DNA of 64,000 bases from Caccoplasma sp905210875 (GCA_963931635.1 OZ007034.1:1550001-1614000); one strand, 5' to 3'; counted from the first letter of the stretch, positions 37,373 through 47,418 are shown. Notes: a model not told the origin generated them from the letters alone. Program-made: numbers and translations.

Positions 37373-39493
37373 TTAATAGGCAAGAATATTCCACAGTTCG
37401 CGTATGCGCTTTTCGGGGTTCCATTTCCCGCCAAAGGTCCAGGCGGCGGTTATGCCGTAGAAGGCCGGTGCGTGTTCGGCCTCGTTCAGATTGTTGTTCA
37501 GCCAGCCGCTGTTTCCGCCTTCGCGGTAGCAGCCATAGTAGTAGGTGCGCTGTCCCCAGGGGCAAGGGTCGAGAACCTTGTCGGTGTAGGCATACCCGAT
37601 GTTGTTGTCGAGAATCTTGTCCGACATCCGGCAGTGTATCAGGAAAAATTGTGCGTCGTGGTGGTAACGGCCGAGTACGGTGGGCGATTGGGCGTCGAAT
37701 GAGGAGTTGGTAATGACCAACTTCTTGCTCTTGTCGCCGCGGCCGTCGTGCCATATAATAGCTCTCCCGTCGCCGTAGAAGTGGCAGCGTGTGGCATAGC
37801 ACCAGCCGCGCGGGCAGAGAAAGTCGACGCCGGGGCATCGCAGGTACAGGTCGGCGTGGTAGTACATGCCGTTGCCGCCTCGTGCCCAAAGGGCGAGGGC
37901 GTCGTTGCCGTCGGCCCAGATGTTGCAGTTGATGACGATGGTGCGGGTGGCTCTTCCGAACAAGGCCATCTGATGGGTGGTGGTTTTTTCGACAGTCGTT
38001 CCGTAGTTGTTGTATATGGTCAGTCCGCTGATGATGCAATCGTCGGCACCTTCCTGCAACACGACGACGCCGTTGCCTACGGGTTTGCCGCGATACTCTT
38101 TGATGGTGCGGCTCTTGGCGGTCTCGGCGTAGACGATAATGGTGCTGTCTCGCTGCTCGCCCACTAATACAACGTTGGGACGGTCGATGATGACTTTCTG
38201 GTTGTAGCTGCCTTTACGAATCAGTACCTTGAAAACGATTGACGGGTCGGACGGCGCTTTTTCCAGGGCAGCTTGTATGCTTTCGCCCGGATTGACGATG
38301 ACGTCGAATTGGCTCCGGTCGATGGTCGGACGGCGGTACATGTCGATAAGCCCGTTCTCGTTGGCTCCCGGGGTATGGAGGCTGACGAAGACTTTGTGCT
38401 TGGGGTCATGACGGTCGGCCCACTGATCGTAACGATCGAAAAGTTCGGCCGGCCGGCTGTTGAACCAGCTGTACCCGTTACGGCGTTCGTAGCCTATCTC
38501 TTCCAGGCGGCGGCGAGGTATGCCGTCGCGGTCGCAGACGTAAGGTTCGGTATATTTTAAGTCGTAGTATCTGGCCCATATAGGGGCTGCTTTCGGGTCG
38601 CTGACGAGACGGGTCGTGCGCAGGGCTTTGTTTCTTCCGGCGCGTTCGCACCGCAGGCCGGTGAGTTTGTAGGTGTCGAACCATTTCATGGCTCCGTGTA
38701 TGGAGGCCTTCACCCGGGCATCGGGGTGGGAGAGCGACATGAGCAGGGCCACGATGTGGGCGCTCTCCTGCGGGCAGTACGAGGGTAACTCGTAGGCACG
38801 GGCCGCAGCCGGTTTCAAGGTGACGTGGTCGTATTGCTGGCACCAGATGGTGGGCTGTCCGTCGACGACAATCTGTGTGGCGAGTATACATTCGATACCT
38901 TTGTCAAAAGCCTTTTTGATGCGTTTTTTCATGGCTCGGTCGATGAGTCCCTTGTCGTAGGGTTCTTGTTCGTTCATGATGCTGCGCAGCAGCGTGAGCG
39001 TATTGACCATGGCATCGTCGTTGAATGTGATGTGGTACTGGTATCCCCGTTTCTCGGGCCAGAACTGGGGCCACCCTCCATTCTCGTACTGGCCGCTGAG
39101 CAAGTATTCGACGCCGGCACGGAAAGCATCGCGGTAACGTGTATCTTTTGTGGCCCGATAGAGGCGGGCCAGAAAGGTCATTTGCGAAGTGGTGGCGTTG
39201 TTGTCGATGGTTGAGTCGTTGCGACGGTTCTTTTCCTTGATGACGGCATCCAGCTCTTCCCGACTCATATCCCGTGTCATGTCGATATTCTTGGGCCACC
39301 CGCCGGTGCAGCGCTGGTAGGCGATTATCTGGTCGCCGATGTGGCGGGCCTCTTCTGTTTTGAAAAATTCGGGGTTACGCTCTCGCAGAGAGACTCTCCT
39401 TGCTGGTGTTTGTGCAATGGCCGAGGTGGATATCAGCCATGCACACAGCAGATATACCGCCAGACCCATTTTTTGAATCGATGACGTTTTCAT
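37373..39493 (-). CDS. PL10 pectate lyase fused to a CE8-like domain
   Basis: A 706-aa secreted two-domain protein. The signal peptide ends AIAQ (28). The alpha/alpha-toroid PL10 lyase (about 40-370) has GGWPKNIDM, ATTSQMTFLARLY, NGGWPQFWP and RDG...YERRNGYSWF, where the conserved Arg acts as base. The second half (about 395-706) is a beta-helix like CE8 (IQAALEKAPSD, PNVVLVGEQRDSTII, CPGVDFLCPRG). Its QD pair is replaced (GNDALALW) and the GRPW block is not evident, so esterase activity is doubtful or altered. PL10-CE8 fusions are known in Bacteroidota. There is no sorting tail. Confidence 0.87.
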   Translation of the reverse strand: MKTSSIQKMGLAVYLLCAWLISTSAIAQTPARRVSLRERNPEFFKTEEARHIGDQIIAYQRCTGGWPKNIDMTRDMSREELDAVIKEKNRRNDSTIDNNATTSQMTFLARLYRATKDTRYRDAFRAGVEYLLSGQYENGGWPQFWPEKRGYQYHITFNDDAMVNTLTLLRSIMNEQEPYDKGLIDRAMKKRIKKAFDKGIECILATQIVVDGQPTIWCQQYDHVTLKPAAARAYELPSYCPQESAHIVALLMSLSHPDARVKASIHGAMKWFDTYKLTGLRCERAGRNKALRTTRLVSDPKAAPIWARYYDLKYTEPYVCDRDGIPRRRLEEIGYERRNGYSWFNSRPAELFDRYDQWADRHDPKHKVFVSLHTPGANENGLIDMYRRPTIDRSQFDVIVNPGESIQAALEKAPSDPSIVFKVLIRKGSYNQKVIIDRPNVVLVGEQRDSTIIVYAETAKSRTIKEYRGKPVGNGVVVLQEGADDCIISGLTIYNNYGTTVEKTTTHQMALFGRATRTIVINCNIWADGNDALALWARGGNGMYYHADLYLRCPGVDFLCPRGWCYATRCHFYGDGRAIIWHDGRGDKSKKLVITNSSFDAQSPTVLGRYHHDAQFFLIHCRMSDKILDNNIGYAYTDKVLDPCPWGQRTYYYGCYREGGNSGWLNNNLNEAEHAPAFYGITAAWTFGGKWNPEKRIRELWNILAY

Positions 39494-39595
39494 GGTAATG
39501 AGGTTTTAGATATCGATTAGATATCTGCCGCTCGGGAAAGTTTAATCGGTCTGCCCCTTTTTTTTGAAAAGAGGACGTGAAAAAACATGTGTGGA

Positions 39596-40435
39596 TTATT
39601 TTACACGCAGAATGTCGGCGGGGCGATTGGCGAGCAGAGCGGCCAAGTCGGAGAACGAGCTGTAATACGACCCGTAGAAATGTTGGGTGCGGGCCAAGGT
39701 ATAGAGTTCGACAACGGCCTCTTTCATACCAGATGTTGAGTCACGGTCGGCCCTGGCGGGTGAGGTAAAGATGCGTGCCCCGTAGCGAGACCGCAGTTCC
39801 GCTTTTACCACTTCGCTGTCGGTGGCCAGGTAGAAGAGCGTGTCGGGGTACAGCGACAGTTCGTCGTCGATTTTCTGTGTAAAGAGTGCGAGCGGACTCT
39901 CTGCGATAGAGACCCGGTTGTCGGTGCGGCGGATGTGCAGCCCCACCGTGCGGTCGGTGAAGGCCGTGCAGCGTTGAGCTATCAGTGCAGCGATTTCGTC
40001 GGTGGGAACAAAGAGTGTCCTGAACCACTCCTTGTCGGTCTTATAAAATGAGAGCCCGCTCTCGATGAGACAATTGTGCCCGGATACCCGATGTTGCAAC
40101 GCTTCGCCGTCATCTTTCAGCCGGCACAACTCTGCATCGTAGAGTCTCGGTGCAAAATGTCGCTTCTGGTAAAAGGCGGAGAGGAAAAAATTCTTTTTCC
40201 GGGGGACATTGTATTTGACCCGTGCATCGGCTTTGCTGCACTCGGTAAGAGCAATGTCGTGCCCAAGCGGGCGAAACAAGGTATTGAATGAGCAGTTCAG
40301 GTCGTGGTTGCGGAGCCACACCACGTGGAGCTGCATACCCGTGTCGAGAGCCAGGGTATAGCCCGATGCGATGGCCCGCATTCGGTTGGCCAGTCCACCG
40401 AGCGGGACGAGAGTGATGGAGGGTGTAGCGGTCAT
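39596..40435 (-). CDS. Fucosyltransferase-like protein
   Basis: A 279-aa protein resembling GDP-fucose-dependent transferases of the alpha-1,2/alpha-1,6/O-fucosyltransferase superfamily. The N-terminal PLGGLANRMRAIASGY matches their GGLGNxxxxxxxG donor-site loop, and LHIRRTDNR near residue 167 matches the HxRRxD motif; FYGSYYSSFSDLAALL is the usual C-terminal S/T-rich block. No signal or membrane segment is evident, so it is probably cytoplasmic. The ATG overlaps the stop of tamB by 4 bases (ATGA, 40432-40435), showing translational coupling. Acceptor unknown. Confidence 0.65.
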   Translation of the reverse strand: MTATPSITLVPLGGLANRMRAIASGYTLALDTGMQLHVVWLRNHDLNCSFNTLFRPLGHDIALTECSKADARVKYNVPRKKNFFLSAFYQKRHFAPRLYDAELCRLKDDGEALQHRVSGHNCLIESGLSFYKTDKEWFRTLFVPTDEIAALIAQRCTAFTDRTVGLHIRRTDNRVSIAESPLALFTQKIDDELSLYPDTLFYLATDSEVVKAELRSRYGARIFTSPARADRDSTSGMKEAVVELYTLARTQHFYGSYYSSFSDLAALLANRPADILRVK

Positions 40436-43400
40436 GGCGTCTGCTGTTCGGTCTTGTTTTTGCGGCGGCGCAACCACGAGAACCACTCGCTCCACTTGTT
40501 GAACTCCTTGCGGTACATGATGCCCACCCCTTGTGTGGTGAGGGCCGATTTTATGTAGTAGTTCTTGTCGTTGTAGTGGTTGTAGGCTTTCAGTCGTATG
40601 TTTCCGCTCTTGTTCAACAGATATTCCAGGTCGAAGTCGCCGATGAAGGTGTTGTTGTTGACGGCATTGTCGCGGTAGCCTATGTTGCCGTTGATGATGA
40701 GACGGTTGTTGAGCAGCTGGCTCGACAGAGCCACTTCTACCTCCACATCGGAAAAGTCGCCCTTGTCGCTGCGCAGGTTGGTACCGATATTGACATTTTC
40801 GTTGATTTGGCCCAGCAGGTTGTTGAGCTGACTCGAAAGAGCCGAGGAGGCTACCGATACCAGTTCGTTGTTACGGGTCTGGCCCACGTTCATGTAGTCG
40901 GGAGTATAGAATTTGCTCAGGGCCAGCAGATAGATAATCTGTCGGTTGACCATGTCGTCGGTACTGATGATGCTGCGTATGCGGCGGTCGATGTCTTGCG
41001 TTACCGTGGGAAATTCAAGGTCGAAGCGGAAGTCGGGCTGTTGCAGGTTGCCGGTGAGGAAGAGCAAGGCTCGCACGGGAATTGTCGTGCGGTTCAGGTC
41101 GGGCTCAGTAGCGAAACTCTCGTCGAGGTCTTCGAGATTGGCCGTGAGGGCATAGTAGGCTTCGATGTTGAGATTGGCGTTCTGGGGAGCACCCGAGAAG
41201 GATATGCTGCTACCGGTTTTTATGATAAAGTCTTTGGTGATGAGGTCTTGCAGACTGAAATTGTAGTTTCCCTTTTCTACGGTATAGGTCCCGTAGAGTT
41301 TCATGTCGGAGAACGTATTGTATTCGAGCCGTATGTTGCCGCTGCCCGTGGCGTGTATCATATCGCCGGTGGCAGGGTCCATGAGCAGGTTCATCGACAT
41401 TTGGGGGTTGACGTCGATTTGCAGGTTGAGTGAGAGCAGGTGCGACGATGTTTCGGGTAGGACGGCCGACAGCGGAGGTCGCTCTTCTTTCTGGATACTC
41501 TTGTGAAAATCTCGCGAGCGGTCTACAAAAGTGATGAACTGATATTCTTCGGCTTCGGCGTTATCCGACAGGACAAAAGTGAATTTAGACCGGTCATTGG
41601 TTATCATGTTGATATCGATACCGGTATATTGGGTATTACCTTCGATGCTCACCGAGCCGCTGCCGTAGACCTTTCCGTAGTACACAGCGTTTTGTTTTTC
41701 GGTCGTGTTGTAGACCAGCATGTTGTTTATATCCGAAGCGCTGAGAGTGTATTCAATGTTTTTGAAATGTTTGTGCCGCATGATACCGTTTACTTTGCCC
41801 AGGTGGTCGTCTTCGCCGGCCAGGGTCATGTTGTCGATGATGATGGCATCGGGAGTGAGGCGTATCGAGTCGGAGATATAGAATCGAGTGTTGAGATAGT
41901 CGATACCGAACCCGAAGCGGTCGACCAAGGCCGAGCCTTCGACGTTGAGAGCCTTGAACCGGCCGTAGAAATTGATTTTACCGGTGGCATGTCCATCTAC
42001 GTTTTTGAGTATCTTCTCGGTGAAGGGGTTGAGAAATGCCAGCGAGATGTGTTGGGCGTCGAAGTGCAGGTTCAGCGAGTCTCTGGTGGGGAAGATGTAT
42101 CCGTTGACCTGTGTGTCGGGGTAATTGGGTTGCGAAACGGTACCGTTGAGGAAAATGCCTCTGTTCTCGTTGTCCCATCGGCTGAACAGGCTCAGGTCGC
42201 CGAATGTGGCGTGGTTGTAGGAGAAATCTTTTACGGCAAACTCTTTGGTGCTGAGCCGGGGGGTCCCGTTCAGCAGGTCGGCGATGATGATATCTCCCGT
42301 TGCCTGACCGCCGAAGACAACGTTTTTCAGGTTAAGGGCATCGAATATGTAGTCGAGTCTGATGTCGTTGAGTGATAGATTGAGATTGTCGGAGGGGTCT
42401 TTCGACACCTCTCCGTCGATGTGCAGATATTGCTCTTTGTGATGTACTTCAATGCCTTCGATACGGCCTTTGCCGTCGACGATGTCGATGGTAGCCGGAT
42501 TGACCTGCCATATCGAGTCTCCGATGATAATGCGGGTGGGCAGCACGTTTATATGACAGTCGACCGTGCTGTCGCGGCCAGCCAAATGAGCCAGCGTACT
42601 TATCTCTCCGCAGAAGGTGGTGTCACTGTTGTTGCTCCAATTGATTCGTGACAAGATGTGGTTGTTCTTGGCTTCGGTATCGAAAGAGAAACCGGTGTAC
42701 TGGCCTTTCTTGTTGTAGGTCTGTGTGCGTAGAGACAGGTTGACGATAGAGTCGTTATTCTCAATGTTTATCTCGTTGTTGAACAAGTGTTTGGAGTTGA
42801 ATTGGAGGTCGGGCGCATATACATTCAACCCGATGCGGCGTTTGTCGCCGTCGAAAAATCCCGATATCTGAACCTGCTCTTGCAAGGTTATCGGTAGGTT
42901 TAACGTCGATGAGAGCTCGATGCTGTTTTCTACGGTGAATCCGTAGCGGAAGTTGTTCTTGTCTGTCTTCTCCCCGTTTATGGGAGAGGATTCTGTTGCC
43001 AAGTCGGGCAGGTATTGGGAGAGAAGACCTACCAGTTGATTTTTGAGATGCTTGAATGAATAGTCGCCTTCGAGACCTCCGTTGATGACGTCGGAGGCGA
43101 CGTGCAGTCGCTTGATGCTGTCGTTGTGTTCGGCGGTAATGGTGAATTGCCCCGTAGAGAATACTTTGCCTTCGTTTTCAAAACTCAACGTGTCAATGAC
43201 GATTTCGCCCTCGATATTGTCGATGTGATTGCCATAGAAGTTGCTGGTAATGTTGAAACTGGTTTTTGACTCGGCATATTGCGGGGCGAGATTCAGCGCA
43301 CCCAGACGAATGTCTTGTCCTTCGGCAAAGACGCGTACCAGAGGATGTGTGTCAAAAAGATCTATTGTTCCGATGAGATGCAGTTTGCCGTTTGGGTCGT

Positions 43401-44904
43401 CAATGGAGACGATGCCGTCGTAGTTGGTATTGTTGTAGTTTCCGCTGAGAATAATATTGCGGTAGGTATAACCTTTGAAGTCGACATGATCAATCTCCCC
43501 TTCGATACGGCCCCATAAATCTCCTCCTCGGGTATGTTGGTTCAGGTTGAGTTTGATGTCGAGAGCGACGTCGCCCAGAAGAGGCTCAACTGCGAAGAAT
43601 TTTCCTATTCCGAAGTTGGTTGTCGTCAACTCGCCGTTGAGTGTAAACACATCGTTTGATTGGCCTGTCGATATGTTCATGTTGACGTTTCCGTCTATCT
43701 CGCCCAGTTCGCAAAGGAGGCGACCGTCGGCATTTAGTCCGGCCCCAGTTTTGTCAACCTGCCCACTGAATTGCCAGGCTCCCAATGGCATGAATCGTTG
43801 GGCTAGGCCGGGACGTTCGGGAATAATCTCTTGAAGCAAGAGCGGTAAGAGGGTGCTGCTGACATTTAATTCGTTCACTTTTCCCGAAAAAAATGTTTCA
43901 GCCGGTCGGGAAAGATTTCGTGCCACAGCTTCGGCCGAGAGATGCAACTCGTTTCCGCAATCGATACGCAGGTTGCCCGAGAGATTGTCAGGAGTACCTT
44001 GCAGATGCGTTTCAAGGTTCAGCGTCTGTCGCACGTTTTTTAATCGGGGTATAAAGGCTCCGAAGTCTGCCGGCATGAGGTGTGACTCTTCCAAGTGTAC
44101 GTCAACGGTGCTTTTCTGGAAAAACTCGTTCAGATTGTCATACGACAGAAAATCGGTGGAGGTCTTTTTCATCGATATGTCGGTGTGTGGCAAGGTGATT
44201 CTGAAATTGCTCAGTACGACGCTTTCACGGTTACCGATGAGTTTGGCCCCGAATTTGAGAAGAGAGAACCCCGACTGTTCGTCGAAACTTATTTTTCTGA
44301 TGTTTACGTTAATGGAGTCGCGGGACAGCGATTTAAGCGAAACGGTGGCCAGAAAGTTCCGGACAGCTATGTGGTGCGGGTCGAAGACTCCCGGTTGTTG
44401 CCGTGGTGCAGAGTCGATGTTGTAAAGCACCTCTCCACGGCGGGCGAGAATGGTGTTGATTTGGGAGTGTATGTCGATGGAGGAGTTACCCTCTTTTTTG
44501 AAGCGGTCGACGATAAATTGCAGATTGAGTGGAGCAGAAGGGCTGTCGCGACGAAGAGAGACTTTGAAATCGTATAATTGGACATTGGTAAATACTAGTC
44601 TTTTCCTGAACAATTCTTGCAAGGCTACCCCCGCAATGAGTTTTTGTGCGTAGAGCAGGCTGTCGCCCTGTTGGTCGTAGAGGCATACATCGGAGAGTTG
44701 TATGCGATTGAACGGGTAGACGTGACTGCTGCCGATGGTGAGGCGTGCACCAAGCAACCGGGCCAGTTCTGCCTCACCTATACGGGTTATTTCTCGTTGT
44801 ACCGAGGGTACGTTCAGCAACAGATAAGAGACTGTTACTGAAATGAGAAATATTGTCAATACGCTGACAATTAATATTTTAATGATTCTGAATAGATGCT
44901 TCAT
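40432..44904 (-). CDS. tamB: TamB-like translocation and assembly module protein (DUF490)
   Basis: A 1490-aa inner-membrane-anchored periplasmic protein. One N-terminal membrane helix (about 6-29, IIKILIVSVLTIFLISVTVSYLLL) is followed by a long repetitive beta structure (AsmA-like groove). The C-terminal DUF490 domain occupies about 1130-1480, with NLNIEAYYAL, LFLTGNLQQPDFRFDLEFP and the conserved end YLLNKSGNIRLKAYN. Members bridge inner and outer membranes and take part in outer membrane protein assembly and lipid transport. The ATG at 44902-44904 directly precedes the membrane helix. It is divergent from tsaD. Confidence 0.92.
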   Translation of the reverse strand: MKHLFRIIKILIVSVLTIFLISVTVSYLLLNVPSVQREITRIGEAELARLLGARLTIGSSHVYPFNRIQLSDVCLYDQQGDSLLYAQKLIAGVALQELFRKRLVFTNVQLYDFKVSLRRDSPSAPLNLQFIVDRFKKEGNSSIDIHSQINTILARRGEVLYNIDSAPRQQPGVFDPHHIAVRNFLATVSLKSLSRDSINVNIRKISFDEQSGFSLLKFGAKLIGNRESVVLSNFRITLPHTDISMKKTSTDFLSYDNLNEFFQKSTVDVHLEESHLMPADFGAFIPRLKNVRQTLNLETHLQGTPDNLSGNLRIDCGNELHLSAEAVARNLSRPAETFFSGKVNELNVSSTLLPLLLQEIIPERPGLAQRFMPLGAWQFSGQVDKTGAGLNADGRLLCELGEIDGNVNMNISTGQSNDVFTLNGELTTTNFGIGKFFAVEPLLGDVALDIKLNLNQHTRGGDLWGRIEGEIDHVDFKGYTYRNIILSGNYNNTNYDGIVSIDDPNGKLHLIGTIDLFDTHPLVRVFAEGQDIRLGALNLAPQYAESKTSFNITSNFYGNHIDNIEGEIVIDTLSFENEGKVFSTGQFTITAEHNDSIKRLHVASDVINGGLEGDYSFKHLKNQLVGLLSQYLPDLATESSPINGEKTDKNNFRYGFTVENSIELSSTLNLPITLQEQVQISGFFDGDKRRIGLNVYAPDLQFNSKHLFNNEINIENNDSIVNLSLRTQTYNKKGQYTGFSFDTEAKNNHILSRINWSNNSDTTFCGEISTLAHLAGRDSTVDCHINVLPTRIIIGDSIWQVNPATIDIVDGKGRIEGIEVHHKEQYLHIDGEVSKDPSDNLNLSLNDIRLDYIFDALNLKNVVFGGQATGDIIIADLLNGTPRLSTKEFAVKDFSYNHATFGDLSLFSRWDNENRGIFLNGTVSQPNYPDTQVNGYIFPTRDSLNLHFDAQHISLAFLNPFTEKILKNVDGHATGKINFYGRFKALNVEGSALVDRFGFGIDYLNTRFYISDSIRLTPDAIIIDNMTLAGEDDHLGKVNGIMRHKHFKNIEYTLSASDINNMLVYNTTEKQNAVYYGKVYGSGSVSIEGNTQYTGIDINMITNDRSKFTFVLSDNAEAEEYQFITFVDRSRDFHKSIQKEERPPLSAVLPETSSHLLSLNLQIDVNPQMSMNLLMDPATGDMIHATGSGNIRLEYNTFSDMKLYGTYTVEKGNYNFSLQDLITKDFIIKTGSSISFSGAPQNANLNIEAYYALTANLEDLDESFATEPDLNRTTIPVRALLFLTGNLQQPDFRFDLEFPTVTQDIDRRIRSIISTDDMVNRQIIYLLALSKFYTPDYMNVGQTRNNELVSVASSALSSQLNNLLGQINENVNIGTNLRSDKGDFSDVEVEVALSSQLLNNRLIINGNIGYRDNAVNNNTFIGDFDLEYLLNKSGNIRLKAYNHYNDKNYYIKSALTTQGVGIMYRKEFNKWSEWFSWLRRRKNKTEQQTP

Positions 44905-44999
44905 ACGCCAATCAAGGACAAATTTATGATTTTTCGCAGAATAAATAAGTATATAATTCTTTTTTATTGTGTAATTTCGCCACACAAAAAAATGAGTAT

Positions 45000-46019
45000 A
45001 TGAGTATTACCATATTGGGCATAGAGTCGTCGTGCGATGACACCTCGGCTGCTGTTATACGCGACGGGGTGATGTTGTCAAACGTTATCGCTTCGCAAGC
45101 CGTGCACGAAGCCTTTGGCGGTGTAGTTCCCGAGTTGGCTTCACGTGCGCATCAGCAAAACATCATACCGGTCGTGTCCGAAGCGATACGCCGGGCGGGT
45201 ATCGACAAGACTTCGATCGACGCGCTGGCCTTTACCCGCGGACCGGGACTCATGGGGTCGTTGCTGGTAGGTACCTCCTTTGCCAAGGGGTTTGCCTCGG
45301 CACTTGATATTCCCCTTATAGATGTCAACCATTTGCAGGCACACGTCATGGCTCACTTTATACAGGTGGAGGGCGAAGAAAACCGCCAACCCTCCTATCC
45401 CTTTATCTGTCTGCTGGTATCCGGAGGCAATTCGCAGATTATCCGGGTCGATCGTTATAACCAGATGGAGGTGCTGGGGCAGACCATCGACGATGCTGCC
45501 GGTGAAGCATTTGACAAGTGTGCCAAGGTCATGGGCCTGGGTTATCCCGGCGGTCCGGTCGTAGACCGTCTGGCCAAGGAGGGCAACCCTCAGGCATTTC
45601 ATTTGAGCAAACCTCATATCCCCGGTTACGATTACAGTTTCAGCGGACTCAAAACGTCATTCCTTTATCTGCTGAGAGATGAACTGAAAAAGAATCCCGA
45701 TTTTATAGAACAGCGCAAAAACGACCTTTGCGCCTCCTTGCAGACCACCATTGTTGAGATCTTGATGGACAAGTTGCGCCGTGTTGTCAAAGATATCGGC
45801 ATCAAGGAGGTGGCCGTGGCTGGTGGCGTGTCGGCCAATTCGGCGGTGCGTGCAGCCTTCCAGGACCATGCCGCCCGTTATGGCTGGAATATCTATCTGC
45901 CCCGCTTCTCGTTTACGACCGATAATGCAGCCATGGTGGCCATAACGGGATATTACAAGTATATGGACAAGGACTTTTGTTCCATCGATCTGCCACCCTT
46001 TGCGCGAGTGGCGTTGTAA
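45000..46019 (+). CDS. tsaD: tRNA N6-adenosine threonylcarbamoyltransferase
   Basis: A 339-aa cytoplasmic ASKHA-fold enzyme that forms t6A37 on ANN-decoding tRNAs together with TsaB and TsaE. The metal ligands H111 and H115 (HLQAH) are at the same positions as in E. coli. ESSCDDT (9-15), VPELASRAH and the nucleotide loop AVAGGVSANSAVR are present. The ATG at 45000 is used; a short ATG AGT ATA TGA at 44992 overlaps it. The cinA gene follows after 12 bases. Confidence 0.96.
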   Translation: MSITILGIESSCDDTSAAVIRDGVMLSNVIASQAVHEAFGGVVPELASRAHQQNIIPVVSEAIRRAGIDKTSIDALAFTRGPGLMGSLLVGTSFAKGFASALDIPLIDVNHLQAHVMAHFIQVEGEENRQPSYPFICLLVSGGNSQIIRVDRYNQMEVLGQTIDDAAGEAFDKCAKVMGLGYPGGPVVDRLAKEGNPQAFHLSKPHIPGYDYSFSGLKTSFLYLLRDELKKNPDFIEQRKNDLCASLQTTIVEILMDKLRRVVKDIGIKEVAVAGGVSANSAVRAAFQDHAARYGWNIYLPRFSFTTDNAAMVAITGYYKYMDKDFCSIDLPPFARVAL

Positions 46020-46031
46020 AAAATAGAGACT

Positions 46032-47273
46032 ATGAATGTAGAAGTGATAGCTATCGGCGACGAGTTGCTCATCGGTCAAGTTGCCGATACCAATTCAGGC
46101 TGGATTGCCCGCCAACTCAACCTGATGGGTTGGGAATTGACCGAAGTCACGCTGGTGAGAGATCGTAAGGACGAAATAAAAAATGCCGTCATCGATGCTT
46201 TTACGCGGGTATCGGTCGTGTTGATGACCGGAGGGTTGGGCCCGACAAAAGATGATATTACCAAAAGGACTCTTTGTGAACTGTATGGGTGTTCGCTGCA
46301 TCGCGATGAAAAGGTGCAGGCCATGAATGAGGCACGATTTGCACACAAGGGTTTTACCATGAATACTCTTACGCGCGACCAGGCTCTGGTACCTGATGCC
46401 TGTACGGTTATATACAATCCGGTAGGAACGGCACCCGTCATGTGGTTCGATCGCGATGGAAAGGTGCTGGTTTCGATGCCCGGCGTGCCGTCGGAGATGC
46501 AACATGCCGTTACGCACGAGGTATTGCCCCGTTTGCGTGCCCGTTTCTGCGACCATACGTCGGTACATCATGCCACTTGCCTGGTAAAAGGATTTACCGA
46601 GTCGGCCCTGGCGATTTTTCTCACCGATTTCGAGAATGAGTTGCCCGCGTCGGTTCATCTGGCCTACCTCCCCAAGCCGGGGGTGATACGGTTGCGCCTT
46701 ACGGCCACGGGCGACGATGATGCTGCGGTGACGGCTGCTCTGAATGCCCAGTTTGACAAGCTACTGTCTCTTTTGGGGTCTCATGCCTTTTGTCACGAAG
46801 ATGCCACACTGGCCGGTGCTTTGGGAAAAATCTTGAAGGAAAAGAACCTGACAATCGCCACCGCCGAGAGTTGCACCGGAGGAAACATAGCTCACGAAAT
46901 AACCCTCGTACCAGGCTGTTCGGCTTATTATAAGGGCAGTATAGTATCTTATGCCAACGAAGTAAAAATGTCATTATTGGGAGTGTCGGGCGAAACGATA
47001 TCCCGATACGGAGTGGTAAGCCAACCCGTTGTCGAGGAGATGGCTCGTGGCGTGCAGCGGGCTTTACACGTAGATTGTGCCATAGCTACGTCGGGGATAG
47101 CCGGTCCCGACGGAGCCACACCCGGTAAACCGGTAGGTACGCTGGCTTTTGCCGTAGCTTGTGGTGAACAGCTGGCCTCATACATGTTGACCGTCGGTTC
47201 CCAACGAGAGCGCAATATCGATAGATTTACTCATGCCGCTTTGTTGCAGATGATTGACATGTTGCACCCCTGA
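46032..47273 (+). CDS. cinA: CinA family protein: MoCF-like domain plus NMN deamidase (PncC)
   Basis: A 413-aa two-domain cytoplasmic protein. The N-terminal MoCF/MoaB-like domain (about 4-170) has IGDELLIGQVADTNS and MTGGLGPTKDD. The C-terminal PncC domain (about 255-410) has TIATAESCTGGNIAHEI and CAIATSGIAGPDGAT, including the catalytic Ser and Lys region of nicotinamide-nucleotide amidases. It recycles NMN in pyridine nucleotide salvage and has a competence-linked name for historical reasons. It is cotranscribed with tsaD. Confidence 0.94.
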   Translation: MNVEVIAIGDELLIGQVADTNSGWIARQLNLMGWELTEVTLVRDRKDEIKNAVIDAFTRVSVVLMTGGLGPTKDDITKRTLCELYGCSLHRDEKVQAMNEARFAHKGFTMNTLTRDQALVPDACTVIYNPVGTAPVMWFDRDGKVLVSMPGVPSEMQHAVTHEVLPRLRARFCDHTSVHHATCLVKGFTESALAIFLTDFENELPASVHLAYLPKPGVIRLRLTATGDDDAAVTAALNAQFDKLLSLLGSHAFCHEDATLAGALGKILKEKNLTIATAESCTGGNIAHEITLVPGCSAYYKGSIVSYANEVKMSLLGVSGETISRYGVVSQPVVEEMARGVQRALHVDCAIATSGIAGPDGATPGKPVGTLAFAVACGEQLASYMLTVGSQRERNIDRFTHAALLQMIDMLHP

Positions 47274-47337
47274 CTCTTTGTAGAGAAAAGATTTTCTCTA
47301 TGAAAAACAATTTATTTGAAAGAATTTACGAATAAAA

Positions 47338-47369
47338 TTTGGAGGGTATTTTCAAAATCACTTACTTTG
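47338..47369 (+). promoter_or_regulatory. Promoter of the rpmB operon
   Basis: TTTG (47338-47341), 20 bases, TTACTTTG (47362-47369), one base from TAnnTTTG. It lies 50 bases before rpmB. Confidence 0.6.
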
Positions 47370-47418
47370 CACTCTGTTTTGTAACCCCCCCTCGGAAATA
47401 ATAAAAATAGATACAGAG

